DNA of 64,000 bases from Streptomyces sp. NBC_01314. GTDB taxonomy: Bacteria; Actinomycetota; Actinomycetes; Streptomycetales; Streptomycetaceae. The stretch is from NCBI RefSeq assembly GCF_041435215.1, contig NZ_CP108394.1, positions 3,286,001 through 3,350,000 on the forward strand. Direction: 5' to 3'. The position numbers were made by a program, and so were the translations under genes. How positions within the stretch are numbered: the stretch's first letter is position 1; the number at the start of each line of letters is the position of its first letter. Positions 1-8,485 of the stretch are shown in pieces. The notes beneath the pieces were generated by a model, which saw only the letters and a list, made by a program, of their open reading frames with translations, was not told the DNA's origin and did no database searches.

Positions 1-735
1 ATCCGCCGCCGGTCCGTCTCGATCTTGGTCTCACCGGGACCACGGGTGGCCAGGCCGCCGCCCTTGCCACCGCCCATCTGCCGGGACAGCGACTGACCCC
101 AGCCTCGCAGCCTCGGCAGCATGTACTGCATCTGCGCGAGCGCGACCTGTGCCTTGCCCTCCCGGGACTTGGCGTGCTGGGCGAAGATGTCGAGGATCAG
201 GGCCGTACGGTCGATGACCTTGACCTTGACGACGTCTTCGAGGTGGATCAGCTGGCCAGGGCTCAGTTCACCGTCGCAGATGACGGTGTCCGCGCCCGAT
301 TCGAGGACGACGTCCCGCAGCTCGTTGGCCTTGCCGGAGCCGATGTAGGTGGCCGCGTCCGGCTTGTCGCGGCGCTGGATCACGCCGTCGAGCACGAGCG
401 CTCCCGCGGTCTCCGCGAGGGCGGCCAGCTCGGCCAGCGAGTTCTCCGCGTCCCGCGCGGTTCCCGTGGTCCAGACACCGACGAGTACGACGCGCTCCAG
501 ACGGAGCTGGCGGTACTCGACCTCGGTGACGTCCTCGAGTTCGGTGGAGAGGCCCGCCACACGGCGCAGGGCCGCACGGTCGGAGCGGTCGAACTGGTCG
601 CCGTCCCGCTCTCCGTCGATCTCGAAGCTCCAGGCGACGTCCTCTTCCATCAGGGCATCGGCCCGAAGATTCTCGGGGTCGTTCTGCGCGAAGGCGCTCT
701 GTGCGGCCTGGGAAGGGGAAGAAGAGGAGGTCATT
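1..735 (-). CDS. hflX: GTPase HflX (3' end cut by window edge)
   Basis: HflX is a ribosome-associated GTPase of the Obg/HflX class that binds 50S subunits and splits stalled or stressed ribosomes. About 245 N-terminal codons are visible. They carry the HflX N-terminal nucleotide-binding domain, including the YIGSGKANEL motif near residue 130, and run into the linker motif GPGETKIETDRR at the very edge, just before the G domain, which lies outside the window. The ATG at 735 is preceded by AAGGA at about 5 nt. The M1 peptidase gene lies upstream on the same strand, 179 bp away, and an 18-bp palindrome sits just in front of this start. The first ~50 residues are acidic and variable, as in other Streptomyces HflX proteins. 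Identification is secure; the G domain cannot be inspected here. Confidence 0.93.
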
Positions 736-768
736 GGGTCCTTACGTCGAGAGGGATAACGAAGGTCG

Positions 769-786
769 ACGGATCACGATCCGTCA
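769..786. promoter_or_regulatory. Perfect palindrome upstream of hflX
   Basis: GACGGATC-AC-GATCCGTC is a perfect 8-bp inverted repeat with a 2-nt spacer, centred about 42 bp before the hflX start. It could be an operator or a hairpin in the hflX 5' leader. No convincing -10/-35 pair was found next to it. A second, weaker hairpin (CCGGGG/CCCCGG, 887-903) follows the M1 peptidase stop and may be its terminator. Confidence 0.4.
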
Positions 787-914
787 CTGGCGACAACGCC
801 CGGGGCGTCCGGGAGATTCCCGCCGCCGACTCGAAGATGGTCGCACGGGACGCCCCGTCTCGTCACCCGGGTTATTCCCGTTCGCACCGGGGCCACACCC
901 CGGTGGATCACCGG

Positions 915-2393
915 CTACCGCTTCTCCGAGGCCTCCACCGGCGCCGACTTCCAGTCGGGGTGCCCCGGCATCGGCGGTGTCCGCACCTCGTACAGCCAGG
1001 CGTGGAAGAAGCCGCCCAGCTTGCGGCCGGCGATCGCGGAGGCGAGCTCCTGGAAGTCCGCGGTCGAGGCGACGCCGTCCCGGTGGACGGCGACCCAGGC
1101 CCGCTGGAGCCGGGCGAAGGCGGGGCCGCCGATCTCCTCGCGCAGGGCGTACAGGAAGAGCGCGGCCCCGTCGTAGACGTTCGCCCGGAAGATGCCGATC
1201 TTCTGGCCGTTCCTGGGCTCCTTCGGTGCCGCAGGCGGTCCCCCGGCGGTCCGCCAGCGGTCGGAGGCGCCGTACGCGGCCTTCATGCGCGCCTCCACGG
1301 TCCTGCCCGCGGTCTCCTCGGCGTACAGGGCCTCGTACCAGGTGGCGTGCCCTTCGTTCAGCCACAGGTCGGACCACGTGCGGGGGCTGACGCTGTTGCC
1401 GAACCACTGGTGCGACAACTCGTGCACCATGATCGACTCGACGTACCACTTGGGGTACTCGGGCCGGACGAACAACTCCCTCTCGAAGAGGGAGAGGGTC
1501 TGTGTCTCCAGCTCGAACCCGGTCTGCGCCTCGGCGATCAGCACACCGTACGTCTCGAAGGGGTACCGGCCGACCTTGCCCTCCATCCACTCGATCTGGG
1601 CGGGGGTCTTCCTGAGCCAGGGTTCGAGCTTCTCGCGGTCCTTCGCGGGCACCACGTCGCGTACGGGGAGGCGGTGCGGTCCGGTGCGGTGGAGGACCGC
1701 GGAACGGCCGATGGAGACCTGGGCCAGTTCGGTAGCCATGGGGTGCTGGGTACGGTAGGTCCAGGTGGTGGTTCCGGGAGCACGGTCCCTACCGACGGCG
1801 AGGCCGTTGGAGACGGCCGTGTACCCGTCCGGCACGGTGACGCGGACGGTGAACATGGCCTTGTCGGAGGGATGGTCGTTGCAGGGGAACACCACGTGCG
1901 CCGCGTCGGCCTGGTTGGCCATGGCGAGCCCGTCGGCGGTCTGCAGCCAGCCGCCCTCCTTGTCCCCCGTGTACACCGGGTCACTGGTGTGCCGCACGGT
2001 GATGCGGGTCCGGCTGCCCCGAGGGAGCGGCTCCCTGGGTGTGATCACCAGGTCCTCCCCCGCGCTCGTGAAGGCGGCGGACTCCCCGTCGACCTCCACG
2101 GAGCCGACCTTTCCGTGCGAGAAGTCGAGGTTGAGCCGTTCCAGACGGGAGGTCGTCCGGGCGTCGATCGAGGTGACGGCGGTGAGCGGCTCGCGGTTTC
2201 TGCCGGGGTAGGTGAACGCGAGGTCGTACGACTCCACGTCGTATCCCGGGTTGCCGAGGTGCGGGAAGAGCCGGTCGCCGATGCCGAGGGGCACGGCGGG
2301 TGCGGGGGCGCTCGCGGCGATCAGACAGACGGAGACGGCGGAGGCGAGCAGCGCGGCCTGGACGCGGCTCCTGGGGCGTGGGGTGAGCGGCAT
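915..2393 (-). CDS. Secreted M1-family zinc metallopeptidase
   Basis: This 492-residue protein is an aminopeptidase-N-like (M1, gluzincin) metallopeptidase that is probably exported. The N-terminus has a basic start and a hydrophobic stretch ending near AAPAPAVP, which looks like a signal peptide. The central region carries the zinc motif HELSHQW with the third ligand in NEGHATW, spaced as in M1 enzymes. The canonical GxMEN substrate motif is replaced by GFELETQ, so specificity may differ from classic aminopeptidases. Length is well below full four-domain M1 enzymes (~850 residues), consistent with the shorter secreted actinobacterial subgroup. It lies between rshA (151 bp upstream) and hflX on the same strand with no sign of tight coupling. 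The substrate is unknown. Confidence 0.87.
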   Translation of the reverse strand: MPLTPRPRSRVQAALLASAVSVCLIAASAPAPAVPLGIGDRLFPHLGNPGYDVESYDLAFTYPGRNREPLTAVTSIDARTTSRLERLNLDFSHGKVGSVEVDGESAAFTSAGEDLVITPREPLPRGSRTRITVRHTSDPVYTGDKEGGWLQTADGLAMANQADAAHVVFPCNDHPSDKAMFTVRVTVPDGYTAVSNGLAVGRDRAPGTTTWTYRTQHPMATELAQVSIGRSAVLHRTGPHRLPVRDVVPAKDREKLEPWLRKTPAQIEWMEGKVGRYPFETYGVLIAEAQTGFELETQTLSLFERELFVRPEYPKWYVESIMVHELSHQWFGNSVSPRTWSDLWLNEGHATWYEALYAEETAGRTVEARMKAAYGASDRWRTAGGPPAAPKEPRNGQKIGIFRANVYDGAALFLYALREEIGGPAFARLQRAWVAVHRDGVASTADFQELASAIAGRKLGGFFHAWLYEVRTPPMPGHPDWKSAPVEASEKR

Positions 2394-2544
2394 GGACCAC
2401 CGCTACCAGCGCGCCCGTGCTCCGCGCTGCCGACGCGCAGCGGTCCCACCCGAACGAGCGGCCCGCCGTCTGCCGGGCCGCCTCCACCCGTTGGGGTCAC
2501 CGCGCGGCCGGCCACCGAGATCGGTGCACGGCCGGCCGCCGGGG

Positions 2545-4698
2545 TCAGTGGGCGGCCGCCGCCTGGTGCTGGGCCCGGCCCACGTCGTACACGCCCGGCA
2601 CGTTCCGCATGGCCCGCATCAGGGCCGGGAGGTGGGCGGCGTCCGGGAGCTGCAGCGTGTAGGTGTGACGGACGCGCTGCTGGGTCGGGGGCTCGACGGT
2701 GGCGGAGACGACGGCGACGCCTTCGAGGGCGATGGCCTCGGTGAGGTCGGCGAGCAGGTGGGGCCGCTGGAAGGACTCGGCGACGAGGGTGACCCGGAAC
2801 TCGGTGGTGTCTCCCCAGCGCACCTCGATCTCCGGGCGCCCCAGGCCCTTCATGCGCGTCACCGTGACGCATTCGACGCGGTGCACGGTCACCACTCCCC
2901 CGCGGACGGCGAAGCCGGTGACCTCGTCGGGCGGTACGGGCGTACAGCAGCCGGCGAGGCGTACGGTCGCCTCGGGCCTGTCGACGACGACCACGGCGCC
3001 GACGGTGTCGGAGGTGGCGGCGGGTTCGTCCATGGCGGGGCGGAGGGGCGGTGTCCCGTCCTTGCGTGCGCCGTCCCGTTCCGCGTGCTCCTCGTCGGCG
3101 ACGGGCGAGGGGTGGGTGGCGAGCCAGCGCTGGATGGCGATGCGCGCGCCGGGCGTGTGGGCGTGGTCCAGCCACTCTCTGGAGGGCTCGGAGGCCGGGT
3201 CCTGGCCCATGAGGAGCTGGACGGTGTCGCCGTCCTTCAGGACGGTGCTCAGTCTCGCCAGGCGGCCGTTGACGCGGGCGCCGATGCAGGCGTGCGCGTC
3301 CTCGCCGTACTGCGCGTACGCCGCGTCCACGCAACTGGAGCCCTCGGGGAGCCCCAACGTGCCCCCGTCGGGCCGGAAGACGGTGATCTCGCGGTCCTGG
3401 GCGAGGTCCTCGCGCAGGGTCGACCAGAACATGTCCGCGTCCGGTGCAGCCTCCTGCCAGTCGAGGAGCCGGGAGAGCCAGCCGGGGCGGGTGGGGTCGA
3501 TGCGCTCGCCCTCTCCGTCGGCCTGCTCCTCCGCGGGAGCGGCGTAGGGATTGCCCAGCGCGATGACGCCGGCCTCGGCGACCTTGTGCATCTGGTGGGT
3601 GCGGATGAGGACTTCGGCGACCTGGCCGTCGCTCCTGGCGACGGCCGTGTGCAGTGACTGGTACAGGTTGAACTTCGGTACGGCGATGAAGTCCTTGAAC
3701 TCCGAGACCACGGGGGTGAGGCAGGTGTGCAGTTCGCCGAGGACCGCGTAGCAGTCGGCGTCCTCGTTGACGAGGACCAGGAGCCGGCCGAAGTCGGAGC
3801 CGCGCAGCTGTCCGCGCTTTCGGGAGACCCGGTGCAGGGAGACGAAGTGGCGTGGCCTTATGAGGACTTCTGCCTGGATGCCGGCCTCGCGCAGGACCCC
3901 ACGCACCTCGTCGGAGATCTCGGCGAGCGGGTCGCTCTCCCGCGCCTCGTTCTCCGCGATGAGTTCGCGGGTGTGCGCGTACTCCTCGGGGTGGAGGATC
4001 GCGAAGACGAGGTCCTCCAGCTCGGTCTTGAGCGCCTGGACACCGAGCCGTTCGGCGAGCGGGATCAGGACGTCCTTGGTGACCTTGGCGATGCGTTCCT
4101 GCTTCTCGGGGCGCATCACGCCGAGGGTGCGCATGTTGTGCAGCCGGTCGGCGAGTTTGATCGACATCACGCGGACGTCGTTGCCGGTGGCGACGAGCAT
4201 CTTGCGGAAGGTCTCGGGCTCGGCGGCGGCTCCGTAGTCGACCTTCTCCAACTTGGTGACGCCGTCGACGAGATACCGCACCTCCTCGCCGAACTCCTCG
4301 CGCACCTGATCGAGGGTCACATCCGTGTCCTCGACGGTGTCGTGGAGCAGAGAGGCCGTCAAGGTCGTTGTCTCCGCGCCCAGTTCGGCGAGGATGAGGG
4401 TCACGGCGAGCGGGTGTGTGATGTACGGCTCACCGCTCTTGCGCATCTGACCGCGGTGCGAGGACTCGGCGAGGACGTAGGCCCGGCGCAGCGCCTCCGG
4501 GTCGGCGTCGGGATGGTGGGCGCGGTGCGCCTCGGCGACATGGCTGATCGCGTCGGGCAGCCGGTCGCGAGTCGCCGGGCCCAGGAGTGCGGCGCGGCCC
4601 AGACGGCGCAGGTCGATACGGGGTCGGCCCTTCCTGCGGTGCGCTGGCGGCGGCGCAGGGGCGGGCGATACGGCGGGGTTCGTGGCCTCCGCGCTCAT
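2545..4698 (-). CDS. rshA: RelA/SpoT homologue, (p)ppGpp metabolism
   Basis: A 717-residue RelA/SpoT homologue of the RshA type found beside a separate relA in Streptomyces. Domains in order: HD hydrolase (LLHDTVEDT, and KLADRLHNMRT near residues 170-180), synthetase-like domain, TGS (starting near DREITVFRPDGG), zinc/CC region (AGCCTPV) and C-terminal ACT. The hydrolase motifs are intact. In the synthetase domain the catalytic Asp (GSDFGRLL) and Glu (AEVLIRT) are kept. However, the usual R-x-K reads RPR, NGYQSLHT reads NLYQSLHT, and EVQIRT reads EVLIRT, so synthesis may be weak or conditional. The ATG at 4698 is chosen because GGAGG lies 6 nt upstream; the longer GTG start at 4704 would overlap that site. 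It is separated from dapF by ~300 bp. Confidence 0.92.
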   Translation of the reverse strand: MSAEATNPAVSPAPAPPPAHRRKGRPRIDLRRLGRAALLGPATRDRLPDAISHVAEAHRAHHPDADPEALRRAYVLAESSHRGQMRKSGEPYITHPLAVTLILAELGAETTTLTASLLHDTVEDTDVTLDQVREEFGEEVRYLVDGVTKLEKVDYGAAAEPETFRKMLVATGNDVRVMSIKLADRLHNMRTLGVMRPEKQERIAKVTKDVLIPLAERLGVQALKTELEDLVFAILHPEEYAHTRELIAENEARESDPLAEISDEVRGVLREAGIQAEVLIRPRHFVSLHRVSRKRGQLRGSDFGRLLVLVNEDADCYAVLGELHTCLTPVVSEFKDFIAVPKFNLYQSLHTAVARSDGQVAEVLIRTHQMHKVAEAGVIALGNPYAAPAEEQADGEGERIDPTRPGWLSRLLDWQEAAPDADMFWSTLREDLAQDREITVFRPDGGTLGLPEGSSCVDAAYAQYGEDAHACIGARVNGRLARLSTVLKDGDTVQLLMGQDPASEPSREWLDHAHTPGARIAIQRWLATHPSPVADEEHAERDGARKDGTPPLRPAMDEPAATSDTVGAVVVVDRPEATVRLAGCCTPVPPDEVTGFAVRGGVVTVHRVECVTVTRMKGLGRPEIEVRWGDTTEFRVTLVAESFQRPHLLADLTEAIALEGVAVVSATVEPPTQQRVRHTYTLQLPDAAHLPALMRAMRNVPGVYDVGRAQHQAAAAH

Positions 4699-4792
4699 GG
4701 GCACCTCCGGCTGCGTGGACCGGCGGACGGGTGCCCCATGGCGTGCGGCGGCTCAGGGGATCGTGTCGTTCCCCCGTCCGTGCCGGTGCTTG

Positions 4793-4821
4793 ATGCTACC
4801 GACCCCATCACGCCCGTCCGA
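4793..4821 (-). promoter_or_regulatory. Candidate rshA promoter
   Basis: On the minus strand TCGGAC (4821-4816) and TAGCAT (4798-4793) are separated by 17 bp, about 95 nt before the rshA start. The -10 is good and the -35 poor, so this is only a candidate. The rest of 4699-4996 shows no gene. Confidence 0.35.
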
Positions 4822-4996
4822 CCGCCTCTCGCCGAGCGTGAAACGGATCACCCATTCGAGGGAAGGTGCCGAGGTGCGCGGTTTCGAGTCAGCTCATCCG
4901 GGGTGCGCCATGGATTCGCGCCTCTGCACGCATGGTGGGCTTGGATGTACACGGCGGCCGCGCTCCGGACACCGCCAAGTCAAGCCCTACCACACC

Positions 4997-5866
4997 TCAA
5001 CGCGCCGCGCTTTCAAGCCACTTGGCGTCGATCTCCCCCTCGGCGACGATCACCGCGGGGCCGGTCATCTCGATCTCGCCGTCGGGCCGTTCGGTGATCA
5101 CCAGCGTGCCGCCGGGTACGTCGACGGTGTACGTCGCCGGGGTGCCCGTGACGGCCGGGTCGGCGCCGTCCCTGCGGGCGGCGGCCACGGCGACGGCGCA
5201 TGCGCCGGTGCCGCAGGAGCGGGTCTCGCCGGAGCCGCGCTCGTGGACGCGCATCGCCACGTGCCGGGGACCGCAGTCGACGACGAACTCGACGTTCACA
5301 CCGTCCGGGTAGGCGGCGGCCGGGCTGAAGGGCGGCGGGGAGAGCAGGTCGCCCGCCTGCGCGAGGTCGGCCACGAAGGCGACCGCGTGCGGGTTGCCCA
5401 TGTTCACGTTGCGCGCGGGCCAGCTGTGCTCGCCGACGCTCACCGTGACGTCCCCTTCGGGGAGGCGGGCGCTGCCCATGCCTACCGTGACGTCACCGTC
5501 CTTGTCGATGTGGACCCTCTTCACGCCTCCGCGCGTGGCGACCGCGAGGTCGCCCTCGGCGACATGACCGGCGTGCAGGAGGTAGCGGGCGAAGACCCGG
5601 ACGCCGTTTCCGCACATCTCGGCGATCGACCCGTCGCCGTTGCGGTAGTCCATGAACCACTCCGCCTCGGCCGCCAGCCCCTTCGCCTCGGGGTGCGCGG
5701 CGGACCGTACGACGTGGAGCACACCGTCGCCCCCGATGCCGGCGCGGCGGTCGCACAGGGCGGCGACGGCGGCCGGGGAGAGGTCGAGGGCGTTCTCGGG
5801 ATCCGGGACGATCACGAAGTCGTTCTCGGTCCCGTGGCCCTTGAGGAAGGCGATCCGCGTGCTCAT
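4997..5866 (-). CDS. dapF: Diaminopimelate epimerase
   Basis: DapF interconverts LL- and meso-diaminopimelate, a step in lysine and peptidoglycan precursor synthesis; Streptomyces cell walls use the LL form. The 289-residue length is normal. The two catalytic cysteines are visible: Cys85 in EMCGNGVR and Cys218 in SCGTGACAV. The start MSTRIAFLKGHGTENDF at 5866 matches the family, and the open frame upstream of it is just GC-rich read-through. The enzyme is PLP-independent and cytosolic. The 184-codon membrane protein gene lies upstream on the same strand, separated by a hairpin and an interspersed repeat, so dapF probably has its own promoter. Confidence 0.96.
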   Translation of the reverse strand: MSTRIAFLKGHGTENDFVIVPDPENALDLSPAAVAALCDRRAGIGGDGVLHVVRSAAHPEAKGLAAEAEWFMDYRNGDGSIAEMCGNGVRVFARYLLHAGHVAEGDLAVATRGGVKRVHIDKDGDVTVGMGSARLPEGDVTVSVGEHSWPARNVNMGNPHAVAFVADLAQAGDLLSPPPFSPAAAYPDGVNVEFVVDCGPRHVAMRVHERGSGETRSCGTGACAVAVAAARRDGADPAVTGTPATYTVDVPGGTLVITERPDGEIEMTGPAVIVAEGEIDAKWLESAAR

Positions 5867-5924
5867 TCCTCGATCGTACGGGAGCGCTCCGCGGGGAAGG
5901 CCGACGGAGGGTGCGGGGGTCGGC

Positions 5925-6001
5925 GCGGGTCGATCGTGGCTGGTCGCGCCCGGTGGCGGAGCCGTATGCCGATACGGCCCCGCGCCCCGTGCGGGGCGCT
6001 C
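5925..6001. repeat. Interspersed GC-rich repeat, copy A, with hairpin
   Basis: On the minus strand this segment contains GGGGCGCGGGG, then a perfect palindrome (CCGTATGCCGATACGG in + orientation), then GCGCGACCAGCCACGA. It shares the core GCGCGGGG...GCGCG..CAGCCAC with copies near 9251 and 59562 and resembles a repeat common between Streptomyces genes. Its outer arm GCGCCCC/GGGGCGC (5982-5999) begins at the stop codon of the 6001 gene and could serve as its terminator. Confidence 0.6.
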
Positions 6002-6525
6002 TAGCGGAGCCGCGCCACCCGCCACACGGCCAGGACGACCACCGCGGCGACGATCAGGACGTAGAGCAGGGCCATCCGCCAGTCCGGGCGGCGGCCGGAG
6101 CCGCGGGCGGGCAGGCCGGGCCACGTGTAACCGACGCGGCGGGCGGCCATCATGCCCCAGCCGGCCGAGGTGGCGCAGATCAGCAGGCCGAGCATGGCGA
6201 CCACGGCGCCGCCGTCACCGAACTCGAAGGCGAGCGGGAAGGCGAACATCAGGGAGCCGACCGCGGCGAGGCCCACGATGGGCGCGAGCTGCCAGAGCCG
6301 CAGTCTGCGCTGGGGGCGCAGCTCGACCTCGACCTCCGGCCCGGACATCTCGTCCGGTTCCGGTCCGTCGTCGCTCACACCACCGGGAGTCTGGTCCTCC
6401 GGACCGTCGGGGCTCAGCGGGTCGTCGTCGGGATCCAGTGCGTACCCCTCGGTAACCAGCTGCTCCGCGTCCTCCGCGGTGCCGTGCTCCGCGCCTTGTG
6501 CGGTGTCGCGAGGGCCGGCCTCCAT
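6001..6525 (-). CDS. Small integral membrane protein with acidic N-terminus
   Basis: A protein of about 174 residues of unknown function. The first ~90 residues are rich in Asp, Glu, Pro and Gly; the rest holds about three transmembrane helices (around PIVGLAAVGSLMFAFPLAF, VVAMLGLLICATSAGWG and ALLYVLIVAAVVVLAVW) and ends in a short basic tail. The ATG at 6525 is preferred because GGAGG lies 10 nt upstream; an in-frame GTG at 6531 is also possible, and the longer GTG start at 6555 lacks a ribosome-binding site. Conserved-looking membrane proteins of this size occur between dapF and miaA in related genomes, but no family is recognised here. It is probably monocistronic, ending at the hairpin of repeat copy A. 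Confidence 0.7.
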   Translation of the reverse strand: MEAGPRDTAQGAEHGTAEDAEQLVTEGYALDPDDDPLSPDGPEDQTPGGVSDDGPEPDEMSGPEVEVELRPQRRLRLWQLAPIVGLAAVGSLMFAFPLAFEFGDGGAVVAMLGLLICATSAGWGMMAARRVGYTWPGLPARGSGRRPDWRMALLYVLIVAAVVVLAVWRVARLR

Positions 6526-6633
6526 CGCCACGCGCCCTCCCAACTCGGACTCCACTTGGTCGATCGAAGCTCGATGATGGCACGCCCCCGGAGGCCGGGA
6601 TGACCGCCGGGGCGACCCGATGCCATGACGTGA

Positions 6634-7572
6634 TCAGGCTGTGACCGGTCGTTCGACCAACGCCAGCGCGAGCTGCGGGAGTTCCGTCAGGTCGGCGAGC
6701 CCCCCCTTGAGCCAATGCACCCGCGGGTCGCGTCTGAACCATGAATCCTGGCGGCGCGCGAAGCGCTTGGTGGCCCGCACGGTCTCGGCTCGCGCCTCGT
6801 CCATGGTGCACTGCCCGGCGAGCGCCGCGAGGACCTGCTGGTAGCCGAGCGCACGCGACGCCGTACGCCCCTCGCGCAACCCCTGCGCCGTGAGGGAGCG
6901 CACTTCTTCGATCAGTCCGGCGTCCCACATGCGGTCGACGCGGCGGGTGATGCGCTCGTCGAGTTCGGGGCGCGCCACGTCGACGCCGATCTGGACGGTG
7001 TCGTAGACCGAGTCATGGCCCGGGAGATTCGCCGTGAACGGCTTACCGGTGATCTCGATCACTTCGAGGGCCCGGACGATCCGGCGCCCGTTGCTCGGCA
7101 GGATCGCGTGGGCGGCCTCGGGGTCGGCGGCGGCGAGCCGGGCGTGCAGCGCGCCGGAGCCGCGCAGGGTCAGCTCCTCCTCCAGACGGGCGCGGACCTC
7201 GGGGTCGGTGCCGGGGAACTCCAGATGGTCGACGGCCCCTCTGACGTACAGCCCGGAGCCGCCCACCAGGATCGGCCAGCGTCCCTCGGCGAGCAGGGCG
7301 TCGATGCGCGCGCGGGCGAGCCGCTGGTACTCGGCGACGCTGGCGGCGGCCGTGACGTCCCAGATGTCCAGGAGGTGGTGCGGGACTCCGTCGCGCTCTC
7401 CGGGGGTCAGCTTGGCGGTGCCGATGTCCATCCCCCGGTAGAGCTGCATGGAATCGGCGTTGACGACCTCGCCGCCGAGGCGCCGGGCAAGGAAGACACC
7501 CAGATCGGATTTTCCGGCCGCGGTCGGTCCGACGACGGCGATGACTCGGGGAGGGGGAACTGCGCTACTCAC
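6634..7572 (-). CDS. miaA: tRNA dimethylallyltransferase
   Basis: MiaA transfers dimethylallyl from DMAPP to N6 of A37 in tRNAs reading UNN codons; MiaB, encoded about 1.8 kb upstream on the same strand, methylthiolates the same base. The 312-residue protein starts SSAVPPPRVIAVVGPTAAGK, with the P-loop GPTAAGKSD. It then shows NADSMQLYRGMDIGTAK, HHLLDIWDV, LVGGSGLYV and RALGYQQVL, all MiaA signatures. The GTG at 7572 is the family start; the upstream open frame is antisense to the two small plus-strand genes. The gene to its 5' side is divergent, so it must have its own promoter in 7573-7753. Confidence 0.96.
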   Translation of the reverse strand: MSSAVPPPRVIAVVGPTAAGKSDLGVFLARRLGGEVVNADSMQLYRGMDIGTAKLTPGERDGVPHHLLDIWDVTAAASVAEYQRLARARIDALLAEGRWPILVGGSGLYVRGAVDHLEFPGTDPEVRARLEEELTLRGSGALHARLAAADPEAAHAILPSNGRRIVRALEVIEITGKPFTANLPGHDSVYDTVQIGVDVARPELDERITRRVDRMWDAGLIEEVRSLTAQGLREGRTASRALGYQQVLAALAGQCTMDEARAETVRATKRFARRQDSWFRRDPRVHWLKGGLADLTELPQLALALVERPVTA

Positions 7573-7753
7573 GACCCCAGTCTCGCAAATGTCGGGGCCT
7601 CTTCTCGAACGAGCTACGTGACGCGACGGAGCCGGGGTCGTTGCGTGTGGGGAGTTCGAAGCGCCGGATTCGAGTGCCGGCGGCCCGGATGACGCAATGG
7701 GACACTCCGGGAGAGCGCGGGAATTACCCCGCATGATTAGCATTGAGGTTGAC

Positions 7754-8029
7754 ATGGGCGTTTTTTCACTTTTCCGGCGCAAGGCGAAGGACGCGGACGA
7801 GGCCGCCGTGACGGCACCCGCACCGACCGCCGAGACCGAGGCGGAGGAGTCGGACGAGGCGAAGGGATCCACCGAGGTCGCCCAGCCAGAAGGCAAGGCC
7901 GCGACCGAGGACGAGCCTGCCGAGCAGGCGGCCGAGGCCGTCGACGCGGCGGACGACGTGGAGATCCCCAAGCAGCAGACCGCCGAGCAGGCGGCCGACA
8001 ACGAGGCCAGTGAGGGCGCCCGCAAGTGA
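7754..8029 (+). CDS. Small highly acidic conserved protein
   Basis: A 91-residue protein with a short hydrophobic and basic head, MGVFSLFRRKAKDADE, and a long tail of Glu, Ala, Asp and Lys that is probably disordered. The ATG at 7754 has GAGG 6 nt upstream; an upstream in-frame ATG at 7733 lacks a good site. Proteins beginning MGVFS-FRRK are common in Streptomyces but their role is not known to me. It lies 24 bp before the next gene on the same strand and is probably co-transcribed with it; both face away from miaA. Confidence 0.75.
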   Translation: MGVFSLFRRKAKDADEAAVTAPAPTAETEAEESDEAKGSTEVAQPEGKAATEDEPAEQAAEAVDAADDVEIPKQQTAEQAADNEASEGARK

Positions 8030-8053
8030 CTGCCCCGCGCGGGAAGGTGAACC

Positions 8054-8380
8054 ATGGATCTGCTGGATAATCTGAAATCCAAACTCTCCCCGGCCAAGGA
8101 CAAGGTCTCGCACCTCGCGCAGAAGCACGAGCACAGGGTCCAGCACGGTCTCGACAAGGCCGCGCACACGGTCGACAAGAAGACCAAGGGCAAGTACAGC
8201 CACAAGATCCAGTCGGGCACGGGCAAGGCGAAGCACGCCATGGACCGACTCGCGCACCAGGACGACGGCGGCCACACGCCCCCGTCGGCGGGCGGCGGGC
8301 ACACACCCCCGCCTGCGGCAGGCGGCCACACGCCCCCACCTCCGGGTGGCGGCGCCACACCACCGCCCCCTGCTTCCTGA
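8054..8380 (+). CDS. Antitoxin-like (MT0933-type) small protein with HTPP repeats
   Basis: A 108-residue protein. The first ~65 residues (MDLLDNLKSKLSPAKDKVS, LDKAAHTVDKKTKGKYSHKI) match the Rv0909/MT0933-like putative antitoxin family: basic, helical, with the GLDKA...TKGKYS signature. The last ~40 residues are an add-on of GGHTPP-type repeats with three HTPP units followed by ATPPPP. No toxin partner is visible next to it, and family members are often free-standing, so an actual antitoxin role is doubtful. The start has GGAAGG about 7 nt upstream. A strong hairpin follows 14 nt after the stop. Confidence 0.75.
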   Translation: MDLLDNLKSKLSPAKDKVSHLAQKHEHRVQHGLDKAAHTVDKKTKGKYSHKIQSGTGKAKHAMDRLAHQDDGGHTPPSAGGGHTPPPAAGGHTPPPPGGGATPPPPAS

Positions 8381-8394
8381 ACGTTCACATCGCC

Positions 8395-8430
8395 GGACGG
8401 CCGCGGAGCGTCTCACGCTCCCGGCCGTCC
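8395..8430. terminator. Strong bidirectional hairpin terminator
   Basis: GGACGGCCG-C-GGAGCGT, loop CTC, ACGCTCC-CGGCCGTCC: a 16-bp stem with one bulged C and a 3-nt loop between the convergent 8054 and 8486 genes. There is no T-run, as is usual for Streptomyces. Confidence 0.75.
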
Positions 8431-8485
8431 GCCATGTACGCCCCTTGCGGCAGCCGAGCCGGGCTTCCGCCCCACCGCTTTCGAT

